Both the position numbers and the translations under genes were made by a program. A stretch of DNA of 64,000 nucleotides from contig NW_003128369.1 in NCBI RefSeq assembly GCF_000003605.2, positions 453,201-517,200 on the forward strand, written 5' to 3'. The DNA is from Saccoglossus kowalevskii. Its lineage: Eukaryota > Hemichordata > Enteropneusta > Harrimaniidae. Below the pieces are notes generated by a model. The model ran no database searches. It was not told the DNA's origin and saw nothing but the letters and a program-made list of their open reading frames with translations. Positions 11,281 through 58,850 of this stretch are shown here, in pieces (within the stretch, counting starts at the first letter, position 1; each line of letters opens with the position of its first letter).

Positions 11281-14200
11281 TCAATTTCTGATGTCTCAGA
11301 AAATCAGATTTAAATTGAACTCGTGGTACAGATGTCTGGAATAAATCCGACTACAAGGCGCGGATGTAGAATCAAACTTATTTTCTGTGAAAAAAGAATC
11401 TTTTGGTTTTCGCATCATAAATAAAGGCGCATGAAAAGTACAGTATTCTTTTATAAACTGTGGCCATTGTTGTTGTTGTGTCCCTGCCGCGTACGCTGTG
11501 CCAAATATGGGCGTTTGACCTGATCTTATTTGTGTAATGACCTCGAGGTGACGATGACATCATTGTTCAGAAGACGCATACCTCGACGGCCGATGACACA
11601 CCAAATAAAAGTAATCACGTGACACTGCGCAGTTGAAAGTTACGGAGTTACTCCCCAGAGCTTGGAAATTCATCGTTAAATAACACATTGTGAAAGATTT
11701 GTGCATGTTATTTCAGTTAACTTACGAAATTATATAGAAGTTATCAAAATATTTTCTTTAAATTGAGGAGCGAACTTTGGTTTTTCATATTTTTTTTGAA
11801 GTCATACAAGTTCAGCTGAACTTAAAGGCAACAGTAAACAGAACAGCCACAGCTTTTTAGCATTATCCGCCATCTTTATTTGGTAGGCCTCTTTCAGAGC
11901 TGAGTTGCATCGTATCAATTTTTACTCTAATTCGGTAGGTAACTCATATTTGTACTTCATATTCCACAGACATGTTTAGTATGAGGTACTGCGTCCAAGT
12001 TTATCAAATCGACCGCATTCTTGAGTCCGATTCTGGTACAAACAACGATTTCTTTACCTCGACACGGGTGCAAATTACACGGGACATTGTGATGTGGGCT
12101 TGGCCTCTGTAATGTGGAGGCCTGCTGGTACATTTGTTCCACCATATCAGATGCAAAATTCCCGTACCCCCGCGATTTACTGTTTTATACACGCATCTTT
12201 CGACAGAGAGTTTGAGGGATTTGAAACAACCCCTGATGTCGACGTGAATTATGTAAAAAATAGTGTTCAGACAACAGACTGGATGCAATGGCGGCTAAAT
12301 GAAATCGGACACTACGTGTATTGAATATTTTGTATGTACCACGCCCCACGTACACGATGTCCGCCCGGGAGTCCGTTGAGTTAAAATAATGCTCATATAT
12401 GCATTTCTTGATAAAATCGTGTACAGTAGTAAATATCTCTGTCGTCTGAGAAAATTGATTTGAAAACAAATATTCCAGTGACATTCTCAACTAGAGACAC
12501 TCCCTATTTCTATTTGAACATGATGATACAATTAAAATTTTTAATAATTTTACCCGATTATTATCAGTGTTGTATACTGTAACTAATTGGTAAACTTGTA
12601 TATATGTATTCGGTCTAATTTGCGGAAGTCCTTGTGGCTATCAGACTAGTGCAATCATTTACTGTTGAATGGGGTATCTGTCAATCCCTGGGACTGTACT
12701 GTCACCATCATCGTTTCCATTATTATTTTGTCTCTCAATTCATTTGTGATATTATGCTTAATTAAAATGCTTCTATGCAAGTTGCCCGTTAACGTTTCAT
12801 TGCAAAGTGTGTCAGCAAATGTCCACAATGTGATACCAGTGAGTGAAACTCTGTAATCTCAATGTCTCACCATTTTAAATTTAGTTGTTTTGTTGTTGTG
12901 ACTGGCATCCTGAATATTGTATAATAATTACTAGTACTGCATAATGTACAAGAAGGTTGTGTGCTTTGCATATACAATCGTTGAATGTTTTAAATTAATA
13001 GGGTAATTCAAGTACATTTTTTTTTATCAAATTACTCGCTTGAATAAAAGAATACATTTTAAAATATTGTTGTCATGTGTGACTACTCAGCACTGTTTAG
13101 TAAGTCTCCTAGCTGTACTGATTTACTGTATTTGCACTATAATTATTTGGTGCATTTGTCATAGGTGTTATCGTTCGTCTATATTCAATGTACTATTGTA
13201 GCACAATGATTTGCATGTCCACAAGATTGTTGGTTTGACTGACGTGGTCATCAACACAATCAGCAGTGAAAAAAAGGTACAGACTTTCTTTACTAGCTAG
13301 GCTTACAGGATTCAGGGTTAGAATTTTGGGATCTAGTCTGAGTCAGAAGAAACTAAAAACTAGTGGTCCCATGTGCTGTTCCCACTCCCCAGTGCATATA
13401 ACAAGTTTCTTGTAGCAATGAGTAGCAGATTCCAACACAATCTACTTATTCTAATTCAGAACCTGTAAATGAGCATTAATTCAATTCAAAAATTATTATC
13501 CAATTTAAAAAAAAATAATTTAGCAGATGTACTTTATAGGAACTAAGTTTTGATCTTATTTGTTTAAATTCTGTACATTGCAATATTGAGTGTCTGAGAC
13601 TAAATTACATTCAAGATCATATGAGTTTTCTTCCCTGCTGAGAGATTAAAATAGTAACCTGATCTACTGGATTGTTTTTAGTAGAGAATCCAAAAATGGT
13701 CATGATCTACTGGATTGTTTTCGATAAAAAAGATGGGTGTGTAGATGAAATAGTCGTCTTCAATTGCTGAATCCAGAGATTCATTGAATGATTTTATAAT
13801 CCGTATATTGATAGTACCCATACCACGTGCCATCTTCAATAACCCACAAAATGAACCATTTTCTCTATTTTGTTAGTCACCTGAACAAAGTAGACACAGA
13901 TCACTATAAAATGCCTGTTGTCTCTTTCCAGACTCGGTTCTTCCAGTGTACCACATAGCACTGCTTTCTATATTATTCAAATTGATAATCAGCGAAATAA
14001 TCTGGTCACATTACTGTCGTTACATTCCTGTGTCACTTGTAGTTTCTTCATTGCCTCAAACAAAACGTGACATAAATGTCTTAATTGATATGCTGTAAAT
14101 ATCATTTTAACCAACAGTGTGTGATTGCAATATACATTATTTATCATTAAATTGTGATAACTTTCATGATACATTTCTGAATTGCCTGTGAATCCTGAAC

Positions 14201-17200
14201 TTTCATATTCCATTAGGCTGAATAAAAAATACGACACACTGTGCCTGACTTTGCATAGATTCAACATGCCAACCCTACTTCTTGTTCTGGTTAGAATTAA
14301 AAGTGCGCATTTACAGCAGCATAAACTAGATTTTTCCTTAAACTTTGCCTCAGTATGTTGCCTAGACAGAAATTGCTTAGTGCAAAAGTTGCACCGGGGG
14401 GAAATGAGATACCGGTAGTCACTAAATGTAGAACTTCGTTTTCTAAACGTGAGATAATTTGATAGCGCAATTAAGGATGCCTCTCGCTATATTGCAAAGT
14501 TCACAGAAATTTGTCTAGGAATAATAATAATATGACTAGCAGCTTTATAATGTCATTTGTAATAGGAATACAAAATTTGTTGATTTTTATAAAAAATATT
14601 AATACAAAAGAATATATATTTTATCATATAATAAAACAATCAAGAAGAGTCACGCATACTCGTATGTTGAAATTATAAAAATTACAACAACAAAAAATAC
14701 CTAAATCAGCTCGCCAAATTCACTTTGACGTTCCAGTTTTTATTTCGTAGCCTTGATAGGTTATTCAAATAAACAAATTTGCCATTTAGCTTTGGTGCAT
14801 AATGTGTTCATTTCACATTGAATATAAAACAGTATTTGTGCGTAGCATTGTTTTGAAGTCCAGTGTGGAGCAGGTGCGGGGAAAGGAAATAGTCATTATT
14901 ATGACATACACTACTCCTTAATTAATGCTTGTTTTCATGTCAGTGTTTCCCATTCTAAAAGTGTATCCTGAAAAAAAATATTCCCTATACATGTTCCGAG
15001 ATACGTTTTTTTTTTTCGCAAAATAAAATATTAAATTTATTTTCAGTGCATCAGATCATGCTAAAATCCAATAAATGAGTTGTTTTTTCGCAAATTTCGA
15101 TGGGTTAATGAATTCAAACGGTAATGATTTCTATTCACTGTTTAATATTCTGCTTGTGTTCAATAAGTTATTTTTAACTGAGGCCCTCTGGTGGCAGTCA
15201 GTTGTCCTATGGGGGCCTCTTTTTTTTCATTGTAACATATATACAAGGCGTAGTTTTTCCTTGAACTACCTAAAGTGCCCCATTGAGTATGACTAATAGA
15301 ATATTCCTGCTCTCCTGATTATGGCTGCGAGGATTATAGTGCTGTCGTCAGTATGGGCTGGGTTTTTGACAACGCTTGAGTGTCTGTCTTTCCGTGTATT
15401 GGCATTGAAGCCAGCATAATCACGTTGTGACGTAAACGCTGCTTGATAATAACAGCAGTGCAGAACATCGTTGTTGATTGCCAGTCCTGCACTGTGTTTC
15501 AACATCTGCCTTTGAGTCTACCGTTTTCTTTTCGCATCGACTATTTGTCATCTTTCTGGCTGGAAGAAGACACCCTATCACCTCGTCCGCATGGATTGAT
15601 TACAGACGCTGTTGCAGCACGTTTTGTGTCATGTTTCCCACCTGTATGTCATGCCAAAGGCTAACATCTGTCCTTTTCTTGAAGCTCATCCCGATCTTTT
15701 CCTCATTCTCCTTCTTCTCCTCCTCGTCATTTACATCCTTTTCTATGGACTAAGCTGTCTACTAATTCATGCCCATCAAGTGCAAACAGGTCAGTCCAAA
15801 ACTATTATTTTTAGTTGTCATACCTCTGTCCCAAAATTTTAACCTTGAGGTTCCAATTTCAGTATTCAAATTGGTTGCCTAAGTAACGAGCAGTCTCATT
15901 ACTACATATCGTTAGCATTAGCTGAAGTGTATTTCCTTTTTTAATGGGTTGAGTGCAAGTTAATGAAGAAACCAGATTCATAGTATTAGTTTTTTTCTTC
16001 TTCTCAATTGAGTTCGTAATTTTTTGTAAAACTCAATTTCTGTGACAACTCTGATCTTGATCTTTTTTTATGGGTACATTGTATTTTTATCTCAGTTGTG
16101 TTCTGCGTTTAGTTATGTTCTCAAAAGATGCGTTAGCTGCCATATTATTTATCACAGACCTCAAAATTGAGTTTGCAGTCTCTTTAGACATGCATCTTAA
16201 GATAAAACTTTGGTTTTTAAAATCCATAGTACAATTGATAAATAAGATAAATTGTCTTCCAGTTTTTGTCAGAGTTTTAAAAATAATTATACAAATGTTG
16301 AGGAAAGATCAGAATATTTATCTATCTAACTGCGTTGGTCTCTCAATATCGCAGTTCCAGTGTAATTCTTGTATTAATTGTTTCTGTGTTAATAATTGAT
16401 ATGCTCTGACGTCAATCGTTTCAAATGTATCGTTCTACAATGTATAAAATATGACTTTGCTAAACCAGATAAGTTTATTGAATTTGAGAAGTTCGTGGAA
16501 ATTTCAGATTGATCAGATAAAAAAGATCACCTTGTCTGTATGAATTTGCAGAATGCATAATTTTGCATATTTTGTCATTTTTTTTTTATTATATCTTTTT
16601 TTTTTATGATGAAAGCCTAATGAGGAGAAATTAAAATGGTTTCATATTTGAATCATTGGCAGACTACCGTAGACTTCATTGATTGTCGAAACTATAGCCT
16701 ACCCATATCATTGGTAAAATTCAGTAAATTGTTAAAAGTAGATACTTATCACAGTTGAACAGCCGACTACCATCTCATTTTTTTCAACATAATTGTACCA
16801 GAGTTCATTATCGCATCGATTATAGATAAGTCAATAAAATTCAGATTTTTTTTTTCTGCTGGTTTTAGTGTATTTCATGCACATTGCAGTAATTATGAAT
16901 CTATTTTTTTTATTAATGTACGGTGTCGAGATCTTCTATTAACGAAGTACTCAAGGGGATTTATTTTTAGGTTTTGTGCAAATACTTGGAATATAATAAC
17001 TGATAATATATTGTATGCATGATTTTGAATATACGTGTACATATGCGTGTTTGTTTGATAGATACATTGCTGTCAAGCCTGTCTAGAAATTATTTTTTGC
17101 AATATGGAATTTTTAGTATTTTTTATGATGATCTTGAGTGTTTATTAACTAATTCATTCATTGTTTACGTTCAAATTAAACTAAAGTAAATTTATTGTTA

Positions 17201-19281
17201 GTAATGGAAAATTATGTCCATTTCTTCCACAATTAAAAAATGTTCTTGGAAACAATGGCGGCATTCAAAAGGTTATAGAGCGAAAATTGTTGTGAGAAAG
17301 CCAGAGCAAAGCAGTCTATTCTTCATTCTTGGCCTTTGTGACGTTACATTGCTATTATTTCTCTGTAGATGATAGTTATTTGTTCAAACATATTTCTGTG
17401 ACACGAGTGTTCTCGCGAAGGAGGAATTCAGGGATACGTCCCCTGTGTACATACTGAATTTAATTTGCCTCAATGAGTGAACTATATCATGATAGTTCAT
17501 GATTTCGACGCATTTCACTTTGATAGAAACTGTAATGTAAGTTATCGTTTAATCTACAATTATCTCACTTCCTGGTTAAATGTCAAACCATGGTGGTTAA
17601 TTTGCATAATAATAATAATAATAATCTAATTTGCATATGTCTATCAACACTTTTTTTGAAAGCATGTTTCTAGCTTGGTTTAATTCTACTTACTTGAAGG
17701 GTCTGACTCGAACATTGGATTTTTTTCAGTCCTTTTTTTTACACATGTTTTAATGTGTTGTAATTTTCCATATTATTACTTACATAACTACTTGTACATT
17801 GCAGAGTATTTCCACAATGTGGCGTAATACAGAACAGATCAAAAATGCACATCACATGGTGTGCATCACGTTTTTTAAGTGGACAATTTGCTCATGTGTG
17901 TATTTTCAAAATTAGTATTCAGTGCCTGGAAATTAAATAAAACCAGCAAATTGGAGCAAATGTCATGAGTAAGCAGAAAGTATACAGAAGGCTTTGAGTG
18001 ATATGGAATTTTATGGCGTCAAAAGAATTAGCATACAATTACATGTGCAATGAAATATTTGTAGATTTGAAGATTTTATGGCATTCATGAAAAAAAAAAT
18101 GTGAAAGTTGCTGAAATTTTCACTGATACAAAATTGTGTGATTTTCAGCAATAGTTTCTCTTTTAACACTTTGTTTCATTTTTTCGGATTATGGAAATTA
18201 TGAGTGTCATAAAAGTATAATCCTAGGGTATTTTGTTTTGAATTGACGTAAGCAGACACTCATGGTTATTACCAGAGTGGCATTTACATATCGCCTGCCG
18301 GTGAAAACCTCCATAATAGTCAAAATGAATGCAGAAAAACTGGCGTCAGCAGCGATGTGTTCATCCCCGTCTGGGGCTTATTGATACAAAACTGTTGCCA
18401 TGATCACTCGTATCTGCTGGGTCAACCATTCAGAGAAAATTTGCCTCTTTAGACATGCTTCTTATTAGTTATTGGGCCTTCCTATGTATAATATAATACT
18501 TTGGTATTACCTGTCATTAGTTAATTATGTAAATTTGACAGCACCCCTGTTAATATAGCATTATAAATTGTTGAGGAATTTGCCTGCTGTAAAACAAGTA
18601 TTGACTTCATGTTCCACCTTTCGCTGTTACATACAGATGAATGTATGGTGAGATAAGTTCATCACTTACCCAAAAGACTGAATGAAATGTTTCTTAAACG
18701 CTATAATAGCAAGTTAATTTCATATTCTTCCGATGGTGTCAAGTACCTGTCCAAATGCGCAATTATCACAGCAGAATTTTGAGTGTTTCGTCTTTGAGTA
18801 AGCCCTATACTCGTACCGTTAATTCCATTATACTCGGGTAATAAGGACATTCACTATGTGACTGTGTTGTCTGGATTTTTCCCTTGAGACATTGAATGAT
18901 TACTGAGCAAGTTACAGCGATAAAAACAAAACAGGAATGAAATTTAGATTGTTTGTGACTTGTACCATGTTGTGTGTCAAGAGATATAAAAATCACGCGC
19001 AATACGCTAGGTTACGGGAGGTCAACATTAATATGCACGGTAGTGACATCCCCATACTAAATACTAACCTCATTTTGAGAAGAATAAACTGATTATACGT
19101 TGTCTCCTCGAGGCTGGGTCTTTGTGTGTTCCCAAGTAGTTGTAAGTACGTTATTTTCAAGAAGTTGACGGGGCTAATGGAAACATACTGTTTGGGTGAA
19201 GTGAACTGTGTCGTCTCGAGTTTAATGTCATAATAGTGATAACCACAGTGGATTTCCCTATAGTTGTTTGCTGAAGTGAAC

Positions 19282-19339
19282 AACCCCCTCCCCCATTGTA
19301 ACAAGTTTTCAACCCCCTCCCCCATTGTAACAAGTTTTC
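19282..19339. repeat. Perfect tandem duplication of a 29-bp unit
   Basis: Two identical 29-bp units (19282-19310 and 19311-19339), each beginning AACCCCCTCCCCCATTG and ending CAAGTTTTC. Perfect identity suggests a recent event, or possibly an assembly artefact. Confidence 0.8.
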
Positions 19340-20558
19340 AACCCTATCTTTTAGATGTACTAATCTGAATTCAGTTAAAATGCTAGTCTTTCTATGTTTT
19401 ACATTCAACTCATTGAAAATGTGGGATGTAAATTTATGTAAAAAATGTACCAGACGAAGATCATGATTTATACACAGGTTACCGTAGTTACACAGTATTG
19501 CATTACATTATCAGCTAACAACCGTAATGGTTTTTCAGAGTTGCTTATATTTGTGTCATCGTGTCATGTTTGTTTTTTTCCAGAATTTTCTGGATGATCA
19601 GTGTAATAATTTAAAAAAATACAGTCACTTCTTGTAATAACACTCATAGAATTTTCTATCTTGGAAAAGTCTTTAAGTATGCTGTCATTTCAGCATGTTG
19701 AATGAGGTTTCATACAGTGATGATATCTACATGTACATGCAATGTATGTACTTGTGTTACCAATAAATAAATGAAAATCCACATCGAATGTCTGAATCGC
19801 CGTCGGTCTTCCATTTAATTTATTAATATTTACGTAATTTCGATACTTGATAGTGTAATTTATGATTTATACCGTTCTATGATATGCATTCACTATCGTG
19901 TTTTCTAGGTTTTCATCATTATATTGATTTTTTTATAGACATATTTGAATTTCTTGGTAACATCGTCATACTATTTTGAAGTCACTATTGTCCCTCTTGA
20001 CATTTATGAATGTATGACGTATATGTGCATATTTAGTGTCTGCTTAGTTACGTAAATGATATTTGCAATGCATTAACTGCACTAATATAACTGTATATTT
20101 AACTAAAATCGAACCAAATTGACTTCAGACTTAAAGTAAATATTATTACAAGGTTAAATATTGTGTTCAAAGTCGTGTCACGTCACTGGGTGATTGCGTA
20201 CCTCTAGGCACAGAAACAGTGTTCTACCCAAGCCGTTCAAGCACAGCGGTTTTACCATGCCTTGCCAGTGAAATAGTGTTCCCCAGCCAAGCCCTTTAAT
20301 TAAACACAGCAGTTTTATCATGCTTTATCGCTTAAAGTACAAGGTTCTACTAGGTCCTTTCAGCACAGCAGTTTTTCCGTGCATGGCTACTGAGTCTCTC
20401 ATTATGCAATCTGACTGGGTCCGGTGTTGCACTTGATCGAACACATTAGTAATTACTTCACGTGTATGTTAACAGTGATGTGCTCGTACAAAATATTACA
20501 ACATGTCCTATTTCCTTTGATAATTGGCTCAATCAGACTGAATATTTATATTTTAGAA

Positions 20559-20772
20559 CTATTGTAAAATACTTTATTTTCACTTGGAATTACTTTTCGC
20601 TATTTTCACTGAAAGAACGATTTATCGAAAATAAAATCCAGCGAATATACCTTTTTTCTTATCTTTTACATTCAACTCATTAAAAATCAGTGAAAATAAA
20701 TTCTATACAAAACACCCAAAAAGTCTATTCAGTGAAAGTTAATTCCAGCTAAAATAAAGCATTTTACAGTAT
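20559..20772 (+). mobile_element. MITE-like element, family A, copy 2
   Basis: The ends match the family A inverted repeat (ATTGTAAAATACTTTATTTT and AAATAAAGCATTTTACAGT). The interior contains the conserved TTTTACATTCAACTCAT and AAAACACCCAAAAAGTCT segments, which define the forward orientation. Confidence 0.8.
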
Positions 20773-21066
20773 TGCGTTATAGATCATTAAACTCACTGGG
20801 TACATGTATGTGCTACATGTAACTGTCCATATTTTTTATACAAACTTCCTTTAATGTGTATGAAGCCCATTTCTTTCTATTTTATATCTGAAACGTGTTC
20901 TCCCCAGATGTTTTAAACCTGGTAATTTTACAATGCTTGGTTGCACTCTTGAGAGGTTACTTACTAGAATATGATGACATAAACTAAAAATTACATTTAA
21001 TGTCAGCTGGATAAATACAACTGATTTCAACAATACCCCTGGTACATGTAGTACACTTCTTTTATT

Positions 21067-21446
21067 AGCTCCGCTGTCGACTTTGTCAAGCGGAGCTTAT
21101 CATATGAGTGATTGTCAGTCGTCGTCTGTGTCAATGTTTTACTTTATATCACGACTTCTTGTTAAAAACCAAAAGTTCAATTGCTTTGATATTACATATA
21201 TAGATACTACATGTAGACCTTTCTCAGATTTGTTCATTCCATGATGATATCTTCAATTCTCTAATTTTGGTGAATATTTTTGTCATTTTTGGTAGAAAGT
21301 GATATTTTTGACTTTCTGTTAAAAACTGTAAGTCCGATTGCTTTGATACTATACATATTGTTCATTTTCTAATGATGTCTTCAGTTCTTTAATTGAAATG
21401 TGCATTGCTAACAGCAGAGCTATCTCAGCCGATAGGCTGCTTGTTG
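21067..21446. repeat. Interspersed repeat, family D, copy 1
   Basis: It begins with a small hairpin (AGCTCCGCT at 21067-21075 and AGCGGAGCT at 21089-21097), followed by TATGAGTGATTGTCAGTCGT. The interior has two diverged sub-repeats built on GATTGCTTTGATAxTA and TCTTCAxTTCT. It ends CAGAGCTATCTCAGCCGATA, then GGCTGCTTGTT. A second copy is at about 46101-46535. No coding capacity is visible. Confidence 0.75.
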
Positions 21447-21462
21447 TAAAAGCATACACTAC

Positions 21463-21608
21463 TTACTGTGAAATACTTTATTTTCGCTTGGAATTAGTTT
21501 TTGCTATTTTCGCTGAAATAATGGTTTAAAATAAATTCCATACAAAACACCCAAAAAGTCTATTCAGCGAAAATTAATTCCAGCTAAAATAAAGTATTTC
21601 ACAGTATT
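21463..21608 (+). mobile_element. MITE-like element, family A, copy 3 (internally deleted)
   Basis: The terminal inverted repeats (TACTGTGAAATACTTTATTT and AAATAAAGTATTTCACAGTA) are intact, but about 60-70 bp of the usual middle are missing. It sits about 150 bp upstream of the first coding exon of alpha-spectrin. Confidence 0.8.
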
Positions 21609-21779
21609 AATTATGCTAATTAGTTAGGTTTGGACATTTAGCTCATCTTGCCTCTGTGAAAAATACAGTACCGGTAAATGATAGATCGTTGTTGTTTACC
21701 ATCATGTTGTGTACATTAGCTGACTTCTATCCATATGAATTGTCTTATTTTGCAGACCAATTAGGGGAGAGCAAAGAAA

Positions 21780-56505
<34,726 letters not shown>

Positions 56506-56670
56506 ACGATCTGTTCCAGTCGCAATAATATCAGTTCTTAATATTGTAGTTTTTTAGTCATAGTTTTAAAACGGCTTGCCACTGCATGTAACAAGTGATC
56601 TAGCGACAAATGCATTCGTCTTACTATTTCTTTTTAAATTTGTCTCCGTAAGATTTATCTTGTAGTTTTA

Positions 56671-56676
56671 AATAAA
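56671..56676 (+). promoter_or_regulatory. Polyadenylation signal AATAAA (proximal)
   Basis: A canonical hexamer 166 nt after the spectrin stop codon, followed by a TG-rich stretch (GTGTGTGCTCTG) about 35 nt downstream, which is typical of a cleavage site. Confidence 0.5.
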
Positions 56677-57243
56677 TGAGAAATGTGTAAAGAAGATTAT
56701 TATAATTACTGTGTGTGCTCTGTTATAAGCACACTCTGAGGGAAACAAACTGGATTAAAATCTGCATTATTATGGACATAGACAGACCTCTGTCATTTAC
56801 GTAAGTGCACGCCATACTAATAGAGTAAATACACTAGTCGAGATTTTTAAGTGGTCTGGATATTTCCTCAACCTTTCACCTGATATTGTGTAAGTTACCT
56901 GGTATAGACAGAGAGATGTATTCAAGGTGTGCTAAGCTGTTAATTTGGTTGTCATACATGCTTTAAACTTCTGTAGTTGTACGTTTATTATCATTGTACA
57001 ATTATTGTAGCCGTAATTCATGGACAATTAACAGTTGCTGCAAGATTTATTGAGTATGTTTTATGTAAGATTTTGCTGAATATCAAAGCAATGTATCGCG
57101 TTTGCTTCTGACAGTACCGGTAGTTCACTATATTCACCTAAGCACTTTTACTTCAAGAATGGAAACTTTAGGATTTATCCCTATTTTCCTAAATGTGTTT
57201 TACTTCTTTTTCAACTGTCACATGCATGTGGTTGGTATAGTGA

Positions 57244-57249
57244 AATAAA
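57244..57249 (+). promoter_or_regulatory. Polyadenylation signal AATAAA (distal)
   Basis: A second canonical hexamer, 739 nt after the spectrin stop codon, in a T-rich context (TATTATTGTTGTC follows). Confidence 0.4.
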
Positions 57250-57344
57250 GTTATCTAGATGTTCTATATTATTGTTGTCAATCTGCATTTCAAATTGAGC
57301 ACTGACTGAAAGACAAAACTATAGTAGAAAACATACCAGTAATT

Positions 57345-57524
57345 ACTGTAAAATACTTTTTTTAAGCGTGAATTAATTTTCACTGAAAATACTTTTAGGT
57401 GTTTTGTATGGGATTTATTTTCACTGATTTCTGTCAAGTTGAATGTAAAATATAGGAAAAAAGGTATATTTGCTGGATTTCATTTTCACTGAATCATTCC
57501 TTCAGCAAAGTATTTTACAGTAAA
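57345..57524 (-). mobile_element. MITE-like element, family A, copy 9 (reverse orientation)
   Basis: The ends TTACTGTAAAATACTTTTTT and CAAAGTATTTTACAGTAAA are present. The interior reads AGTTGAATGTAAAATATAGG, the complement of the forward copies, so this one is inverted relative to the spectrin gene. Confidence 0.75.
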
Positions 57525-57667
57525 TTATAGAAAACCTTGCACCAAAAAAACAGAAGTTTACAAATGACAAGTCAAAAACCAAATCCAAGTAGATAGAACA
57601 AATAGTCTTTGCAATGAGAGTATGTGTGTATGTTGCTCCACCATTGCCTCAAGAACTGTCAGATTTC

Positions 57668-58130
57668 TATGAAACTTGGTAAGTGTATGTCCTGGGACAA
57701 AACATAGACCTGATTAGTTTTTGGTTGAAATTTTTGCTTATGCATACCCATAATTATGAATATTTCAAGAACCAATCAACAGAATTCAAGGAAACTAATA
57801 TTTACATAAATGCCCTTGGATTATGTACAGATCTGTTAAAGTTTGGGTTGAAATCTGAGCATAATAATTTTCTAATTGTCAATGAAACTTAGTGGATAGA
57901 TGCTCTTGGACAATTTCCAGACCCGTTTATTTTGGGTTTCAAATCTGTATATGCTAATTTGCATAATAGCAATTTTTCAGCCTTTCCTGCTGATGTCTCA
58001 AACATCAGATATCAATGAAACTTGGGACATGGATGTTCTTGGGTAATCCACATTCTTGATTACTTTAGGTTGAAATCTATTTGTATTAAATTTCATACTT
58101 ATGCATAAATTGGGTCATGTGACCTCATTA
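57668..58130. repeat. Degenerate repeat of about 120-200 bp units
   Basis: The phrases TGAAACTTGG or TGAAACTTAG, GATGCTCTTGG or GATGTTCTTGG, GGTTGAAATCT and GCTAATTTGCATAA recur in the same order at least three times. This suggests an old tandem array or a repeat family with internal repetition. Confidence 0.5.
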
Positions 58131-58134
58131 ATGT

Positions 58135-58850
58135 GCGTAACTAATATCTCAAGCTTTCGGTATGCTAAAGACATGCAACCAGTGTTATAATGAAGGCATT
58201 GGAAGAGCAATATGATTAATGTATCAGATGACCATATATGGTCATGTTATCGCATTTATAAGCCTTACTGTTATATCTCAACTTATCACAGAACCAATAT
58301 GGTCTTCACATGACCTCATGAATATGCATAACTAATACCAGTGCAGCTTTGAAGGCATTGGATGAGAGATGTGGCTGATGTATTATTTGACTATATTTGG
58401 TCATGTGATGTAATTAATAAGCATTATTTTAATATTTAGAGAATTATTGCTGATAAGTATATGTAACAAATGCTGTAATGAAGGCATTGGACAAGTAAAA
58501 TGACCAATTTATCACATGTATATATATTTTCATGTGATCTCATTATTATGCATAAATGTTATATCTCAAGTACTGTTTAGGATAGGGACATGCAACTAGT
58601 GTTATAATGAAAGCATTGGGAAAGTAATATTAATAATAATGTATCAGATGACCATATATGGTCATGTGATCTCATTATTATGCATAAATGTTATATCTCA
58701 AGTACTGTTTAGGATAGGGACATGCAACTAGTGTTATAATGAAAGCATTGGGAAAGTAATATGAATAATGTATCAGATGACCATATATGGTCATTTAATC
58801 TCGCATATATGGTCATCTGATGTATTGCAACTACTGTTGGAGATAGGGAT
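58135..58850. repeat. Tandem array with units of about 125 bp containing an 18-bp palindrome
   Basis: Each unit carries TATATCTCAAGTACTGTTTA-like sequence, GACATGCAACxAGTGTTATA, TGAAxGCATTGG and TATCAGATGACC, then the palindrome ATGACCATATATGGTCAT. At least four diverged and two nearly identical copies are present; the two nearly identical units (about 58550-58800) suggest recent duplication. Confidence 0.75.

Larger units (their letters stand above)
7899..21755. other. Long stretch without a supported gene; probably includes the 5' non-coding part of alpha-spectrin
   Basis: No convincing multi-exon coding pattern was found here. Supported items are the inverted-repeat element at 8726-8851, a reverse-transcriptase relic at 9912-9995, a diverged duplication at 11033-11280, a 29-bp tandem duplication at 19282-19339, and repeat elements at 20559-20772, 21067-21446 and 21463-21608. 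The spectrin start codon sits 24 bp into an exon that begins at a TTGCAG acceptor. At least one upstream non-coding exon and the promoter must therefore lie here or left of the window, and I cannot locate them. Confidence 0.5.
56506..57265 (+). other. SPTAN1: 3' UTR of alpha-spectrin
   Basis: This region follows the TAA. Two plus-strand AATAAA signals are present, at 56671-56676 (about 170 nt after the stop) and 57244-57249 (about 740 nt after the stop), so short and long UTR forms are possible. The true end cannot be fixed from sequence alone. Confidence 0.6.

Noticed and set aside
12094-12324. Plus-strand open frame preceded by an acceptor-like site
   Set aside because: It lacks an ATG start and joins nothing upstream; the preceding frame stops at a TAA after a different phase. 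Kept only as part of the note on the minus-strand candidate.
15183-15196. CTCF-like motif (CCCTCTGGTGGCAG)
   Set aside because: Two core positions differ from the consensus, and a single short motif has little weight.
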